A stretch of 64,000 nt of DNA from Ralstonia thomasii (GTDB lineage: Bacteria > Pseudomonadota > Gammaproteobacteria > Burkholderiales > Burkholderiaceae): the NCBI RefSeq assembly GCF_958405895.1, contig NZ_CATZAR010000021.1, one strand, 5' to 3'. Numbering within the stretch: the first letter of the stretch is position 1; the number at the start of each line of letters is the position of its first letter. The position numbers and the translations under genes are program-made. Of the stretch, positions 18,542-27,306 are shown piece after piece. The notes under the pieces are model-generated. The model worked only from the letters and a program-made list of their open reading frames with translations. It was not told the DNA's origin and searched no databases.

Positions 18542-18617
18542 GCCGCTGTAGCTCAGTCGGTAGAGCAGCGCATTCGTAATGCGAAGGTCACCAGTTCGAT
18601 TCCGGTCAGCGGCACCA
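18542..18617 (+). tRNA. tRNA-Thr(CGT)
   Basis: 76 bases including the encoded CCA. The acceptor arms gccgctg/cagcggc pair fully. The anticodon loop ttCGTaa and its stem match the E. coli thrW anticodon arm. One A-C mismatch is present in the T stem. It reads ACG codons. Confidence 0.96.
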
Positions 18618-18623
18618 GAATAA

Positions 18624-18655
18624 AAAAAGCCCAGTCTTCATCGACTGGGCTTTTT
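18624..18655. terminator. Bidirectional terminator after tRNA-Thr and the LysM gene
   Basis: Stem agcccagtc/gactgggct (18628-18636, 18643-18651) extended by A and T runs on both sides. Confidence 0.9.
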
Positions 18656-18686
18656 GCTTTGCGCCTCCGAAACAAAGCAAGCCAAA

Positions 18687-19172
18687 TCAAGCCGCCGGAA
18701 TGCGCAGCTTCTGCCCCGGATAGATCTTGTCCGGATTCGACAGCATCGGCTTGTTGGCTTCGAAGATGGCCGGGTACTTGTTCGCATCGCCGTAGAACTT
18801 CTTGGCGATGGCCGAAAGCGTATCGCCGCGCTCCACGGTGTGCCATTGCGATTCTTCCGACTCGGTGTTGACCGACATCTGGTCATCCACCGACTTGATC
18901 CCCTCGACGTTGCCGCAGCACAGGATGATTTTCTCGCGCGTGGCTTGATCCGGCGCTACGCCAAACACCTTGGCAGCATCGCCTTCCACCTGCACCGACA
19001 GCGCTGTGGCGCTCAGGCCCTGCTGCGCGATGTAGTCCTGGATGGCTTGGCCCTTTGCATCGTCGGCTGCCTTGGCGGCATCGGCATCCGCCGACGCATC
19101 GGCCGGCGCGGCTGCAGCGCTGCCGTGGAAGAGCTTCTCGCCAGCCTCTTTGATGAAGTCAAAAAAACCCAT
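18687..19172 (-). CDS. lysM: BON-LysM domain protein (Kbp/LysM-type)
   Basis: 161 residues. The N-terminus (MGFFDFIKEAGEKLF) and the central BON domain (about 40-100) are followed by a C-terminal LysM domain (about 110-158; WHTVERGDTLSAIAKKFYGDANKYP). This is the layout of E. coli Kbp (YgaU), a K+-binding stress protein. There is no signal peptide, as in Kbp. The ATG at 19172 is chosen because family homology starts there. Confidence 0.9.
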   Translation of the reverse strand: MGFFDFIKEAGEKLFHGSAAAAPADASADADAAKAADDAKGQAIQDYIAQQGLSATALSVQVEGDAAKVFGVAPDQATREKIILCCGNVEGIKSVDDQMSVNTESEESQWHTVERGDTLSAIAKKFYGDANKYPAIFEANKPMLSNPDKIYPGQKLRIPAA

Positions 19173-19459
19173 AACGACCTCCATAAGTACACAACGGGGA
19201 ACGGGAACGCAGAGAGGCGGGCCACAGCGGAGCGCGCCTGTCGCGGCAGTGTAGCCGCTTGCCAACGGTGTCTCCATGACAGTCGCGCGCAATTGCAAAC
19301 TTTGCGCCAAGACCAGGCGCCAATGCGGCGCTTCGCCCACTTTCAATGCTGCATTGCAACAAACTCGCTGGCACACTGTCCTACCAATACCGAAACCCCT
19401 TGCGACCTCTCGGAGAGCACGCGCACCATCGTCCTCATCCGAGCAACTTTGCCTCCGCC
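19173..19459. other. Divergent intergenic region lysM/esterase
   Basis: 287 bases between divergent genes. No convincing RNA gene, repeat or terminator is seen. It must hold both promoters. Confidence 0.35.
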
Positions 19460-20509
19460 ATGCACCGTAATTGGATGAAATCCATCACCCGCCTGGTCGA
19501 CGCCTTGACCACACCGGGCTTTGGGCGCCCGTCATGGCCGCCTAAACCGGTTAAGCCGCTCAAGCCAACCACACGCGGCGAGAGCCTGCGCCGCGTACGC
19601 CCCACGCCCACCCAGGGCACCTTCGTCCGCGAACAGTTCATCTACGAACCCGAGTCGCCCGCCGTGGTGGCGCGCCGGCCGGAATACTGGCTCTACACAC
19701 CGCCCACACGCGGCAGCAAGCCCCCGGCACTGATGGTGATGCTGCATGGCTGCAAACAATCGGCGGAAGTGCTGGCGCATGGCACGCGCATGAACGCACT
19801 GGCAGACCGCGAGGGCTTTATCGTGCTGTATCCGGAGCAGCCGCGCCGCGCGCATCCGCAATGCTGCTGGCACTGGTATGACCCGGAGCACGCTGGCGCG
19901 CGCGAGGCCGACGGCATTGCCCAACTGATCGAACAAACCCTGGCACAAACTGGCGCAGACCCCTCGCGCGTGTATCTGGCAGGGTTGTCGGCCGGCGCGG
20001 GATTGGCCGGCCTGATGGCATTGCGTCATCCGAAGTTGTTTGCCGCGTTGGCGCTACATTCGGGCCCGGCCTTGGGCGTGGCACGCTCGCCGGCGTCTGC
20101 ATTGAACCTGATGCGCCGCGGGGCACGCGTCGACGCCGTCGATGCGCTCTCCAGCGTGGTAAACGTGGCCGCCTATCCCGGCATGCCAACGATGCTGTTG
20201 CACGGTCTGCGCGATGAGGCCGTCAACCCCACCAACCAAGCGCAGTTAGCCGCGCAGTTCCGCGCGCTGAATCATCTGGGCGATGGGCGCAACGTCTCAC
20301 GCGAAACCACGCGCGGCGAAGGCTATGTCCTGCGCAACGACATACGCGACGGCGAATGCATCGTCAGCCTGTGCCAACTCACCGCCACGGGCCACGCCTG
20401 GAGCGGCGGCGACCCGCGCTACGCCTTCCACGCGCCGGGCCCGGACGCGACCTGGCTGTGGTGGCAATTCGCACGCCGGCACATTCGCGATACAGCGCTC
20501 GCGGCGTAA
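19460..20509 (+). CDS. PHB-depolymerase-family alpha/beta hydrolase (esterase)
   Basis: 349 residues. Lipase box GLSAG, oxyanion segment MLHGCKQS, a candidate catalytic Asp in GLRDEAVNP and the His of TGHAWSGG. This fits the PHB depolymerase / feruloyl-esterase-like family. The N-terminus lacks a clear signal peptide and begins with a basic, Pro-rich stretch (PPKPVKPLKP), so location is uncertain. The start could be 19460 or 19475. The substrate could be a polyester or a short ester. Confidence 0.8.
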   Translation: MHRNWMKSITRLVDALTTPGFGRPSWPPKPVKPLKPTTRGESLRRVRPTPTQGTFVREQFIYEPESPAVVARRPEYWLYTPPTRGSKPPALMVMLHGCKQSAEVLAHGTRMNALADREGFIVLYPEQPRRAHPQCCWHWYDPEHAGAREADGIAQLIEQTLAQTGADPSRVYLAGLSAGAGLAGLMALRHPKLFAALALHSGPALGVARSPASALNLMRRGARVDAVDALSSVVNVAAYPGMPTMLLHGLRDEAVNPTNQAQLAAQFRALNHLGDGRNVSRETTRGEGYVLRNDIRDGECIVSLCQLTATGHAWSGGDPRYAFHAPGPDATWLWWQFARRHIRDTALAA

Positions 20510-20516
20510 GCGGACG

Positions 20517-20822
20517 TTAGAGATCGATCGACTGCTGCACGGCGTTGCGCCCCAGCAATTGATCGATCAAGCCATAGCCGCGCGTGAGCCCGGCGTCTTC
20601 GGCGGCTTCACGCGTGGGCAGCGGGCGCTCGTCGTGCGAATGGGCGACGAGCGTTTCGACGGCCGTCGGGTCCGCGCCGGACTCGCAGATGCGCACGACA
20701 AAATCCCACTGCGTGGGTCCCTGCCCGCTCTTGTCCGATTTGCGCTCAGCACGCGGAATGGCCAGTACGTAGACGTCAAAGTCTTTGTACAGTTCGGTGC
20801 GCCAATTCGATTCCATTGTCAT
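20517..20822 (-). CDS. Conserved hypothetical protein, 101 aa
   Basis: Small soluble protein with no signal or membrane segment. The ATG at 20822 follows GGGAGG. It converges on the esterase gene with a 7-base gap. I do not recognise a domain. Confidence 0.7.
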   Translation of the reverse strand: MTMESNWRTELYKDFDVYVLAIPRAERKSDKSGQGPTQWDFVVRICESGADPTAVETLVAHSHDERPLPTREAAEDAGLTRGYGLIDQLLGRNAVQQSIDL

Positions 20823-20885
20823 GTGGCCTCCCGGAAGGCGCCGCGGCCTCGCTTTCAGGGGTTGCGGCGTCGACAGACTCGCTTG

Positions 20886-20916
20886 CAAAAAACAGACCGG
20901 TACATGACCGGCCTGT
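20886..20916 (-). terminator. Rho-independent terminator of the YXWGXW gene
   Basis: A 10-bp stem (20892-20901 with 20907-20916, one G-T pair), 5-base loop, then a T run on the minus strand (A run 20887-20892). Confidence 0.85.
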
Positions 20917-20926
20917 CGTTGCATCA

Positions 20927-21364
20927 TCAGCATTCGCCCTTGCGTGCGTGGCCCGGGGGGCAGTGGTAGCGGTCGTCGCGGTCGCGGCGACCGTGATCCC
21001 AGTCGCGATCCCGATCACCGCCACGCCAGCGACCGTCGTCGCCGCGGTCCCAGCCACCGTCATGCATCTGCCAGCCGTGCGGACCCTGCTCCCAACGCGG
21101 CTCGCGCCAGTGATAACCCGGGCGGCCGTGTTCACCATAGCCGCGACGCCAGACATAGCGGCCATCGCGCCATTGCCAATAACCCGGCACCCATACGTAG
21201 CCCGGCTGCAAGACCGGCACCGGCTCATACTGGGGCGGTGGCGGCGCGTAGCTCGGACCGATCTGCACACCGATCGACACCTGCGCCTGCGCCGGCAAGG
21301 CGATCGAACCTGCCACACCGGCAGCGGCCAGGCATGCGGCGAGAATCCACGCGTTCTTCTTCAT
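20927..21364 (-). CDS. Secreted YXWGXW-repeat (BcpO-like) protein
   Basis: 145 residues. Signal peptide ending in LPAQA, a Pro-rich segment (YAPPPPQYEPVPV), then W-x-x-G-x-W type repeats (YVWVPGYWQWRDGRYVWRRGY) and a Gly/Arg/Asp-rich C-terminus with two Cys (HCPPGHARKGEC). Typical of YXWGXW-repeat proteins abundant in Ralstonia and Burkholderia. Periplasmic or outer-membrane associated, function unknown. GGAGG precedes the ATG at 21364. Confidence 0.8.
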   Translation of the reverse strand: MKKNAWILAACLAAAGVAGSIALPAQAQVSIGVQIGPSYAPPPPQYEPVPVLQPGYVWVPGYWQWRDGRYVWRRGYGEHGRPGYHWREPRWEQGPHGWQMHDGGWDRGDDGRWRGGDRDRDWDHGRRDRDDRYHCPPGHARKGEC

Positions 21365-21438
21365 GTGGGGACCTCCTTTCCAAAGCAATCAAGCTTGGGG
21401 GCATCGTAGCATCGCGTTTCGCCTCCGCCTCTAGGGTG

Positions 21439-22374
21439 TTACGCGGCGTTACCTCCGTTACCGGGGATCGGAAATGTGTTCACGTTTGCGTGACGTTGTG
21501 GCCGGTCCTCGCCGAGCCACGCGCAAAAAGCCTGCACCACTTCGTCACCGAGATTGCGCGCAGGGCTGTACCAGTAGTAGCTGCGCGCGCCCAGCGCGAG
21601 ATTGGGGAACGGTGCCACAAGACGCCCCTCCTCGAGATCATCCGTGATAAGCGCCGATGGCCCCATCGCGACACCCAAACCATCGATGGCGGCTTGAATG
21701 GACAGATAGAAATGCTCGAACGTGAGCGCATGCGCAGGCCGCAGGTTTGGTACGCCGGCCAGCACCAGCCAGCTTGGCCACACGGAGGGCAGCGTGTCCG
21801 AATGCAGCAGCGTGTGATGCCGCAACTCCGACGGCGTCGACAACGGCAAGCGCTCCAGCAACACAGGGCTGCACACCGGAAAGCGGCTCTCGTCCAGAAA
21901 GCGTCCCGATCGAAACCCCGCATGAATCTCCGGCCCGCCACGAATGATCACGTCGAAATGGTCGGGCAAGTCCTCGATCTCTTCGATGGAGGTGGTCAAC
22001 CGCACCTCCACGCGCGGAAAGCGCATCTGGAACGTGGAGAGCCGCGGAATCAGCCAGCGCATGGTGAACGTCGGGATGCTGTTCACGCGGAGGATGCGCG
22101 CCGCGTCGCGGTCGCGCAGCGCCTGGCTGGACGTGCTGATGCGGTCAAGTGCTACGCCAATCTCCGACAGGTAGCGCTGACCCGCATCAGTCAGTTCCAC
22201 CCGCCGATTCAGCCTGCGAAAGAGCGACACGCCGAGCCACGCCTCGAGTGCCTGAACCTGGCGGCTGATCGCGCCATGCGTGACGTTCAGCTCGTCGCCC
22301 GCACGCGTGAAACTCAGATGGCGCGCCGCCGATTCAAAGGCGCGCAAGGCATTCAGAGGAGGCAGCTTGCGCAT
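21439..22374 (-). CDS. LysR-family regulator (GcvA-like)
   Basis: 311 residues. N-terminal winged helix (about 6-65; LNALRAFESAARHLSFTRAGDELNVTHGAISRQVQALE) and a periplasmic-binding-like effector domain (about 92-295). The PPLNALRAFE opening is typical of the GcvA subgroup. Divergent from the EamA transporter with 148 bases between, the usual arrangement for a LysR regulator and its target. The ligand is unknown. Confidence 0.9.
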   Translation of the reverse strand: MRKLPPLNALRAFESAARHLSFTRAGDELNVTHGAISRQVQALEAWLGVSLFRRLNRRVELTDAGQRYLSEIGVALDRISTSSQALRDRDAARILRVNSIPTFTMRWLIPRLSTFQMRFPRVEVRLTTSIEEIEDLPDHFDVIIRGGPEIHAGFRSGRFLDESRFPVCSPVLLERLPLSTPSELRHHTLLHSDTLPSVWPSWLVLAGVPNLRPAHALTFEHFYLSIQAAIDGLGVAMGPSALITDDLEEGRLVAPFPNLALGARSYYWYSPARNLGDEVVQAFCAWLGEDRPQRHANVNTFPIPGNGGNAA

Positions 22375-22522
22375 ATCGCGTGATTTTTTCGCACAGATCA
22401 GGTCAGTATATATCGATTGTTGATCACACTTCCTGGGACTACGCTGGCGCCTTCTGGCTCTCGCCGACACTACATCGGGTGAGAAAAATCGACCCGATCC
22501 TCACTTCGCGCACCACGTCATC

Positions 22523-23356
22523 GTGACCCCCGCCGTTATCGCCCTGGTTCTCTGCGCCGCCCTGCTCCACGCCTCATGGAATGCATTGCTGAAAAGCGGC
22601 TCGGACCGCCTGCGCGCCATCACGCTGATGACACTGGCTTCAGGCGTGGCAGCACTACCGATGGCGATTGCATTGCCATTGCCCGCACCGGCCGCGTGGC
22701 CGTATGTGGCGCTATCCGCGGTGCTGCACGTCGGCTACAACGTGTTCCTCGCGCGCGCGTATCGGTTTGGCGAGTTCGGGCAGGTGTACCCGATCGCGCG
22801 CGGGTCATCGCCGCTGCTGGTAACGGTGGGCGCCTCGCTCTTCGCGGGCGAAATGCCGGGCGTGATTACGCTCGCGGGCGTGGTGCTGGTGAGCGGCGGC
22901 ATTCTCAGTCTGGCGCGCGGCCGCAAGGCCGACCTTGGCTCGACGCTGGCGGCGCTCACCACGGGCGTATTCATCGCGTGCTACACGGTGTGCGACGGCA
23001 TCGGCGCAAGGGCAGCCGGCAATGCGAATGCGTACTCGGCATGGTTGTTCATGCTCGACGGACTGCCGATGGTGCTGCTCTATCGCGTGTGGAAAGGCCC
23101 GTTGAACATCGACCTGCGCGACGCCAACACGCTCAAGACGTTTGGTGGCGGCGTAGTCTCGCTCATCGCCTACGGCATCGTCATCTGGGCTGTGACACTC
23201 GCGCCGATGGGGCCCGTGTCGGCCTTGCGCGAAACATCGGTGGTGTTTGCCGCGTTGCTCGGCCGGCTGTTCCTGAAGGAGTCGCTCACGGCGCGGCGCC
23301 TGTCGGCCTGCTCTGTCATCGCCTTCGGTGCTTACTGCCTGGGGCACCCGGCCTGA
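22523..23356 (+). CDS. EamA/DMT-superfamily transporter
   Basis: 277 residues with about ten hydrophobic helices in two EamA-like halves (about 1-135 and 145-277). Start is GTG at 22523; no better ATG fits the first helix. Probably a metabolite exporter controlled by the divergent LysR regulator. Confidence 0.85.
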   Translation: MTPAVIALVLCAALLHASWNALLKSGSDRLRAITLMTLASGVAALPMAIALPLPAPAAWPYVALSAVLHVGYNVFLARAYRFGEFGQVYPIARGSSPLLVTVGASLFAGEMPGVITLAGVVLVSGGILSLARGRKADLGSTLAALTTGVFIACYTVCDGIGARAAGNANAYSAWLFMLDGLPMVLLYRVWKGPLNIDLRDANTLKTFGGGVVSLIAYGIVIWAVTLAPMGPVSALRETSVVFAALLGRLFLKESLTARRLSACSVIAFGAYCLGHPA

Positions 23357-23371
23357 GCACAACGCTCAGGC
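23351..23371. other. Hairpin covering both stop codons of EamA and greB
   Basis: gcctgagc (23351-23358) and gctcaggc (23364-23371) form a perfect 8-bp stem that contains both convergent stop codons, nine bases apart. There is no T run. It may block exonucleases or RNA polymerase collisions. Confidence 0.5.
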
Positions 23372-23929
23372 GGTGCGCGGCGGATATTTGACTTCGAGGA
23401 TGTCGATCTGCTCGACACCTGTGGGCGTGCGCAGCGGCACCGTATCGCCCACGCGCGCCTTGATGAGCGCACGCGCAATCGGCGAGATCCAGCTCACGTG
23501 CCCGATGTCCAGATCCACCTCGTCCATGCCGACGATGGTGATCGTCTTCTCTTCACCACGCTGGTTGGCGTAGGTAACCGTCGCGCCAAAGAAGATCTGA
23601 TCGTTGTCGCCCTGCAAGCTGGCGTCGACAACCTCGGCCTTCTCGATACGGCGCGTGAGAAAGCGGATGCGACGATCGATCTCACGCAGGCGCTTCTTGC
23701 CGTAAAGGTAGTCGCCGTTTTCGGAGCGATCACCATTGGATGCCGCCCACGACACGATGCCAACCACTTCGGGCCGCTCGGTGTCGATCAGGTGCATCAG
23801 CTCGGTGCGCAGGCGCTCGTAGCCCGCCGGCGTGATGTAGTTCTTGGAACCCGGCGGCAAGGGCGCAGCGCCCTCGGGCAGATCGTCTTCATCGTCGCCG
23901 GAATCTTCCCGGACGAAAGCCTTGTTCAT
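23366..23929 (-). CDS. greB: Transcription elongation factor GreB
   Basis: 187 residues. Rescues backtracked RNA polymerase by stimulating transcript cleavage. N-terminal coiled-coil domain with the GreB pattern SWAASNGDRSENGDYLYGKKR and C-terminal FKBP-like domain (ISPIARALIKARVGD). An acidic leader (EDSGDDEDDLPEGAA, about 10-24) precedes the coiled coil, beyond E. coli GreB. A GTG start at 23944 (MASSIM) is also possible. Confidence 0.94.
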   Translation of the reverse strand: MNKAFVREDSGDDEDDLPEGAAPLPPGSKNYITPAGYERLRTELMHLIDTERPEVVGIVSWAASNGDRSENGDYLYGKKRLREIDRRIRFLTRRIEKAEVVDASLQGDNDQIFFGATVTYANQRGEEKTITIVGMDEVDLDIGHVSWISPIARALIKARVGDTVPLRTPTGVEQIDILEVKYPPRTA

Positions 23930-24005
23930 GATGGAAGAAGCCACGGTGGATCAAGGCTCCATTATAGAAAGTTGGCCCCTCTCGAAGAAAAAGTGAAGAA
24001 GGGGG

Positions 24006-24033
24006 TTCACACGGCAAAAAATCTCTGTATAAT
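24006..24033 (+). promoter_or_regulatory. Promoter of tRNA-Arg
   Basis: TTCACA (24006-24011), 16-base spacer, perfect TATAAT (24028-24033), 14 bases before the tRNA. Confidence 0.7.
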
Positions 24034-24047
24034 CTCATTTCTCGGTT

Positions 24048-24124
24048 GCGGCTGTAGCTCAGTTGGATAGAGTACTTGGCTACGAACCAAGGGGTCGTGG
24101 GTTCGAATCCTGCCAGCCGCGCCA
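24048..24124 (+). tRNA. tRNA-Arg(ACG)
   Basis: 77 bases including the encoded CCA. gcggctg pairs with cagccgc. Anticodon loop ctACGaa; the A34 is normally modified to inosine, so it reads CGU, CGC and CGA. Confidence 0.97.
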
Positions 24125-24137
24125 ACCTAATACGAGA

Positions 24138-24173
24138 ATGAAAGGGGCTTCCAAAAATGGAAGCCCCTTTCAT
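24138..24173 (+). terminator. Terminator-like hairpin after tRNA-Arg
   Basis: A perfect 15-bp stem (24138-24152 with 24159-24173) with a 6-base loop. The tail is T-poor (ttgtcc), so termination may be partial. Confidence 0.7.
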
Positions 24174-24229
24174 TTGTCCGCGCCGGTCGTGCCAAAGCGC
24201 TCTTGTGTGTGCTCTAGCAGGCCACAACC

Positions 24230-24263
24230 AAAAAAGGCGAAGCCATGTGGCCTCGCCTTTTTT
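24230..24263 (-). terminator. Rho-independent terminator of spoT
   Basis: aaaaaaggcga (24230-24240) pairs with tcgcctttttt (24253-24263); the minus-strand product ends in a T run just after the spoT stop at 24281. Confidence 0.9.
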
Positions 24264-24280
24264 TGTTTCCGCTCGGAGCG

Positions 24281-26857
24281 TCAATCTCCACCGCGATCTC
24301 GCGCAATACGAATCACATCCGGGTTGCGCCGCAGCGCGCGCATCACATCGGCCAAGTGCACGCGATCATGCACCTGGATCAGGAACGTCATGTACGTCGC
24401 TTCCTGATCGCCCTCTTGCTCCATCGACACGTGCGCCACGTTGGCGTCAGCCGACGTCAGGTCGGCGGCGACACGCGCCAGAATGCCCTTCGTATTGCGC
24501 ACCAGCACCTTGATCGACACATCGAACGCGCGTGTCGTGTGCTCCGCCCACATGACGTCAATCCAATGCTCGGGATCCTTGCCATGCAGACGTTTGGCCA
24601 CGCGGCATTCCTGCACGTGGATCTGCAAGCCTTCGCCCTTGCCGATATAGCCGACGATCGGGTCACCGGGAATCGGGCGGCAGCACGAAGAGAACACCAT
24701 TGCCATGCCTTCGTCGCCACTCACGGTGACGGCAGGGGCCTCGTCGCCAGCGAAGGTATGCACGGCCGCCATCAAGGCTTCATCGCCGTCGTGACCGCCT
24801 TCTTGCAGAAGAATTTCGAGACGGCGCGCAACCACGGCGGCCACCCGGCGGCCGAGCGCGAGATCCGCAAAAACGTCTTCACGCGCCTTGTTGCCCGTCC
24901 ACTGCACGACGCGCTCCCATACCTGGGCGGACACGGCCTTCATGTCGATGCCGATCTGACGCAGCGCCTGTTCGAGCAAACGCTCGCCCAGTTGAATCGC
25001 CTCATCCAGCTTGGCCGTCTTGAGGAAATGCCGGATCGCCGCGCGCGCCTTGCCTGTGCGCACGAACGTGAGCCATGCGGGGTTCGGCTTTGAATACGGC
25101 GCCGTCACCACCTCGACGATGTCGCCGTTTTTCAGCTCCGTACGCAACGGCAGCAGTTCGTTGTTGATCTTGACCGCCACACACTGGTTGCCCAGATCGC
25201 TGTGCACAGCGTAGGCGAAGTCCAGCGCCGTAGCACCGCGCGGCAGCGCGCGGATCTCGCCCTTGGGCGTGAACACGTAGACCGCATCCGGGAACAGGTC
25301 GATCTTGACGTGCTCCAGAAACTCCTGCGAATCCCCCGTCTGGCTTTGGATGTCGAGCAGCGACTGCAGCCACTGATGCGCTTGCTGCTGCGCGCGATCG
25401 GGCTCGTCGTGGTGCTGCTTGTACATCCAGTGTGCGGCCACGCCGGCTTCCGCAATCTGGTTCATCTCACGCGTCCGGATCTGGAACTCGACCGGTGTGC
25501 CGAACGGGCCCACCAGCGTCGTGTGCAGCGACTGATAACCGTTGATCTTGGGGATGGCAATGTAGTCTTTGAACTTGCCGGGCATCGGCTTGTACAGGCT
25601 GTGCAGCGCACCCATCGTCATGTAGCACTGCATCTGCGTGTCGACCACCACGCGAAAACCATACACATCCAGCACCTGCGAGAACGACAACTGCTTGTCG
25701 TGCATCTTGCGGTAAATGCTGTACAGGGTTTTTTCGCGCCCGGTCATTTCGGCCGGGATGCCCGCGTCGGTCAGCGCGCGCTGGGCCGTTTCCAGAATGC
25801 GGCTCACGACCTCGCGCCGATTGCCGCGCGCCGCCTTCACCGCCTTCTCGAGCGTGGCATACCGGAACGGCGAGCCGATACGGAAGCTCAGTTCCTGCAG
25901 CTCCCGGTATGTCGTATTCAGGCCGAGGCGGTGCGCGATCGGCGCGTAAATCTCCATCGTCTCGCCGGCAATGCGGCGGCGCTTCTCCGGCGGCACGTGG
26001 TCGAGCGTGCGCATGTTGTGCGTACGATCGGCGAGCTTGACGAGAATCACGCGCACATCGCGCGCCATCGCGAGCAGCATCTTGCGGAAGCTCTCGGCTT
26101 GCGCCTGTTCGCGGCTCTGGAATTCAAGCTTGTCCAACTTGGTCAGGCCGTCGACCAGCTCTGCGACTTTGGGGCCGAACTTCTCGGCAAGCTCGCTCTT
26201 GGTCACGCCCTGGTCTTCGATCACGTCGTGCAGCAGCGCCGCCATGATCGATTGCACATCCAGCTTCCAGCCCGCGCAGATCTCTGCCACGGCCACGGGA
26301 TGCGTGATGTACGGCTCGCCGCTTTGGCGGTACTGCCCGAGGTGCGCCTCATCGGAAAAGTGGAAGGCTTCCTTCACCAGCTTGAGATCCGCCGGCTTCA
26401 GATACGACAGCTTTTCGGTCAGCCCCGAAATGGAGACGACCTGTTGGCGAGGCGGTGCCGCCGGCTGCGAGGTCGGGCCGAAAAGATGCCGATAGGTCTG
26501 CTCGAGCACCGCATCAATGAAGAGCGTGTCGGCGCCCTCCGGCTTGGCTGTCGAGCCAGCGGCGTCGGCGCTTGCGCCCTTATGCGATTTGGGCGGCAGG
26601 GCTGCCCGCTCCCCTACCAGGTCGGCGCCACGCGGATCAGGCAAGTTCGGCGCACCCGTACGAGGCGACGCGGGGCCGGAGCCGGAAGCGGATGACGGCA
26701 TGGAAACGATGGAAGCGGTGGAAGACCCGGAAGGGACCGTGGAAGCGCCCGGCTCAGGACCGGACGACCTCGCGGACGATTCCACCGACGGCACGTTGTG
26801 TTCGTGCGTGGCGGAATGTTGGGTCCTGGGCGAAGAAGAAACAGGCGAGGTAGGCAT
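24281..26857 (-). CDS. spoT: Bifunctional (p)ppGpp synthetase/hydrolase SpoT
   Basis: 858 residues. Makes and degrades the stringent-response alarmone. HD hydrolase domain (about 165-290) with intact LLHDVIED (H210-D211); synthetase domain (about 365-480; REKTLYSIYRKM, VYGFRVVVD); TGS (about 520-585), helical and C-terminal ACT domains (about 775-858). An HD-active enzyme is SpoT, not RelA. The first ~130 residues are Ser/Pro/Ala-rich and probably disordered, and the region before the first ATG lacks a good ribosome site; an internal start at Met53 is possible. Confidence 0.95.
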   Translation of the reverse strand: MPTSPVSSSPRTQHSATHEHNVPSVESSARSSGPEPGASTVPSGSSTASIVSMPSSASGSGPASPRTGAPNLPDPRGADLVGERAALPPKSHKGASADAAGSTAKPEGADTLFIDAVLEQTYRHLFGPTSQPAAPPRQQVVSISGLTEKLSYLKPADLKLVKEAFHFSDEAHLGQYRQSGEPYITHPVAVAEICAGWKLDVQSIMAALLHDVIEDQGVTKSELAEKFGPKVAELVDGLTKLDKLEFQSREQAQAESFRKMLLAMARDVRVILVKLADRTHNMRTLDHVPPEKRRRIAGETMEIYAPIAHRLGLNTTYRELQELSFRIGSPFRYATLEKAVKAARGNRREVVSRILETAQRALTDAGIPAEMTGREKTLYSIYRKMHDKQLSFSQVLDVYGFRVVVDTQMQCYMTMGALHSLYKPMPGKFKDYIAIPKINGYQSLHTTLVGPFGTPVEFQIRTREMNQIAEAGVAAHWMYKQHHDEPDRAQQQAHQWLQSLLDIQSQTGDSQEFLEHVKIDLFPDAVYVFTPKGEIRALPRGATALDFAYAVHSDLGNQCVAVKINNELLPLRTELKNGDIVEVVTAPYSKPNPAWLTFVRTGKARAAIRHFLKTAKLDEAIQLGERLLEQALRQIGIDMKAVSAQVWERVVQWTGNKAREDVFADLALGRRVAAVVARRLEILLQEGGHDGDEALMAAVHTFAGDEAPAVTVSGDEGMAMVFSSCCRPIPGDPIVGYIGKGEGLQIHVQECRVAKRLHGKDPEHWIDVMWAEHTTRAFDVSIKVLVRNTKGILARVAADLTSADANVAHVSMEQEGDQEATYMTFLIQVHDRVHLADVMRALRRNPDVIRIARDRGGD

Positions 26858-26966
26858 GCCGGAGGTCTAGTGCGTTCGCGGCTTTCACATCCACGAAAGA
26901 TCGCAAGAACGATCAGTGACCGAGGCAGCGTACCACGCCAGGTAATGCCAGGTAACGCGTGTCAGC

Positions 26967-27170
26967 TCAGGACGGAACCTTCTTGAGCATCTCGATGCCA
27001 ACCTGGCCCGATGCGATTTCGCGCAATGCGGTCACGGTTGGCTTGTCCTTGGCATCGACCTTGGGCGTGTGGCCCTGCACCAACTGACGGGCGCGGTACG
27101 TTGCGGCCAATGCCAGTTCGAAGCGATTCGGAATCTGTTTCAAGCAATCTTCGACGGTAATACGCGCCAT
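26967..27170 (-). CDS. rpoZ: RNA polymerase omega subunit
   Basis: 67 residues, the normal length for betaproteobacterial omega. Begins MARITVEDCLKQIPNRFELALAATYRARQL and assists assembly of the beta' subunit. Lies in the conserved gmk-rpoZ-spoT order. In-frame sequence upstream of 27170 is noncoding. Confidence 0.96.
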   Translation of the reverse strand: MARITVEDCLKQIPNRFELALAATYRARQLVQGHTPKVDAKDKPTVTALREIASGQVGIEMLKKVPS

Positions 27171-27306
27171 GAAAACTCCACCTGGTGGCAAATCTAGTTG
27201 ATCTCGATATTTTAGCAGCAGCGCAGCACTCCCTTCGGACAGCTCTTGGGCGCAGGCGCTACCACACTTTCGCAATCGCGCTGGAAAACGTGATTGCGCT
27301 GCGTGC

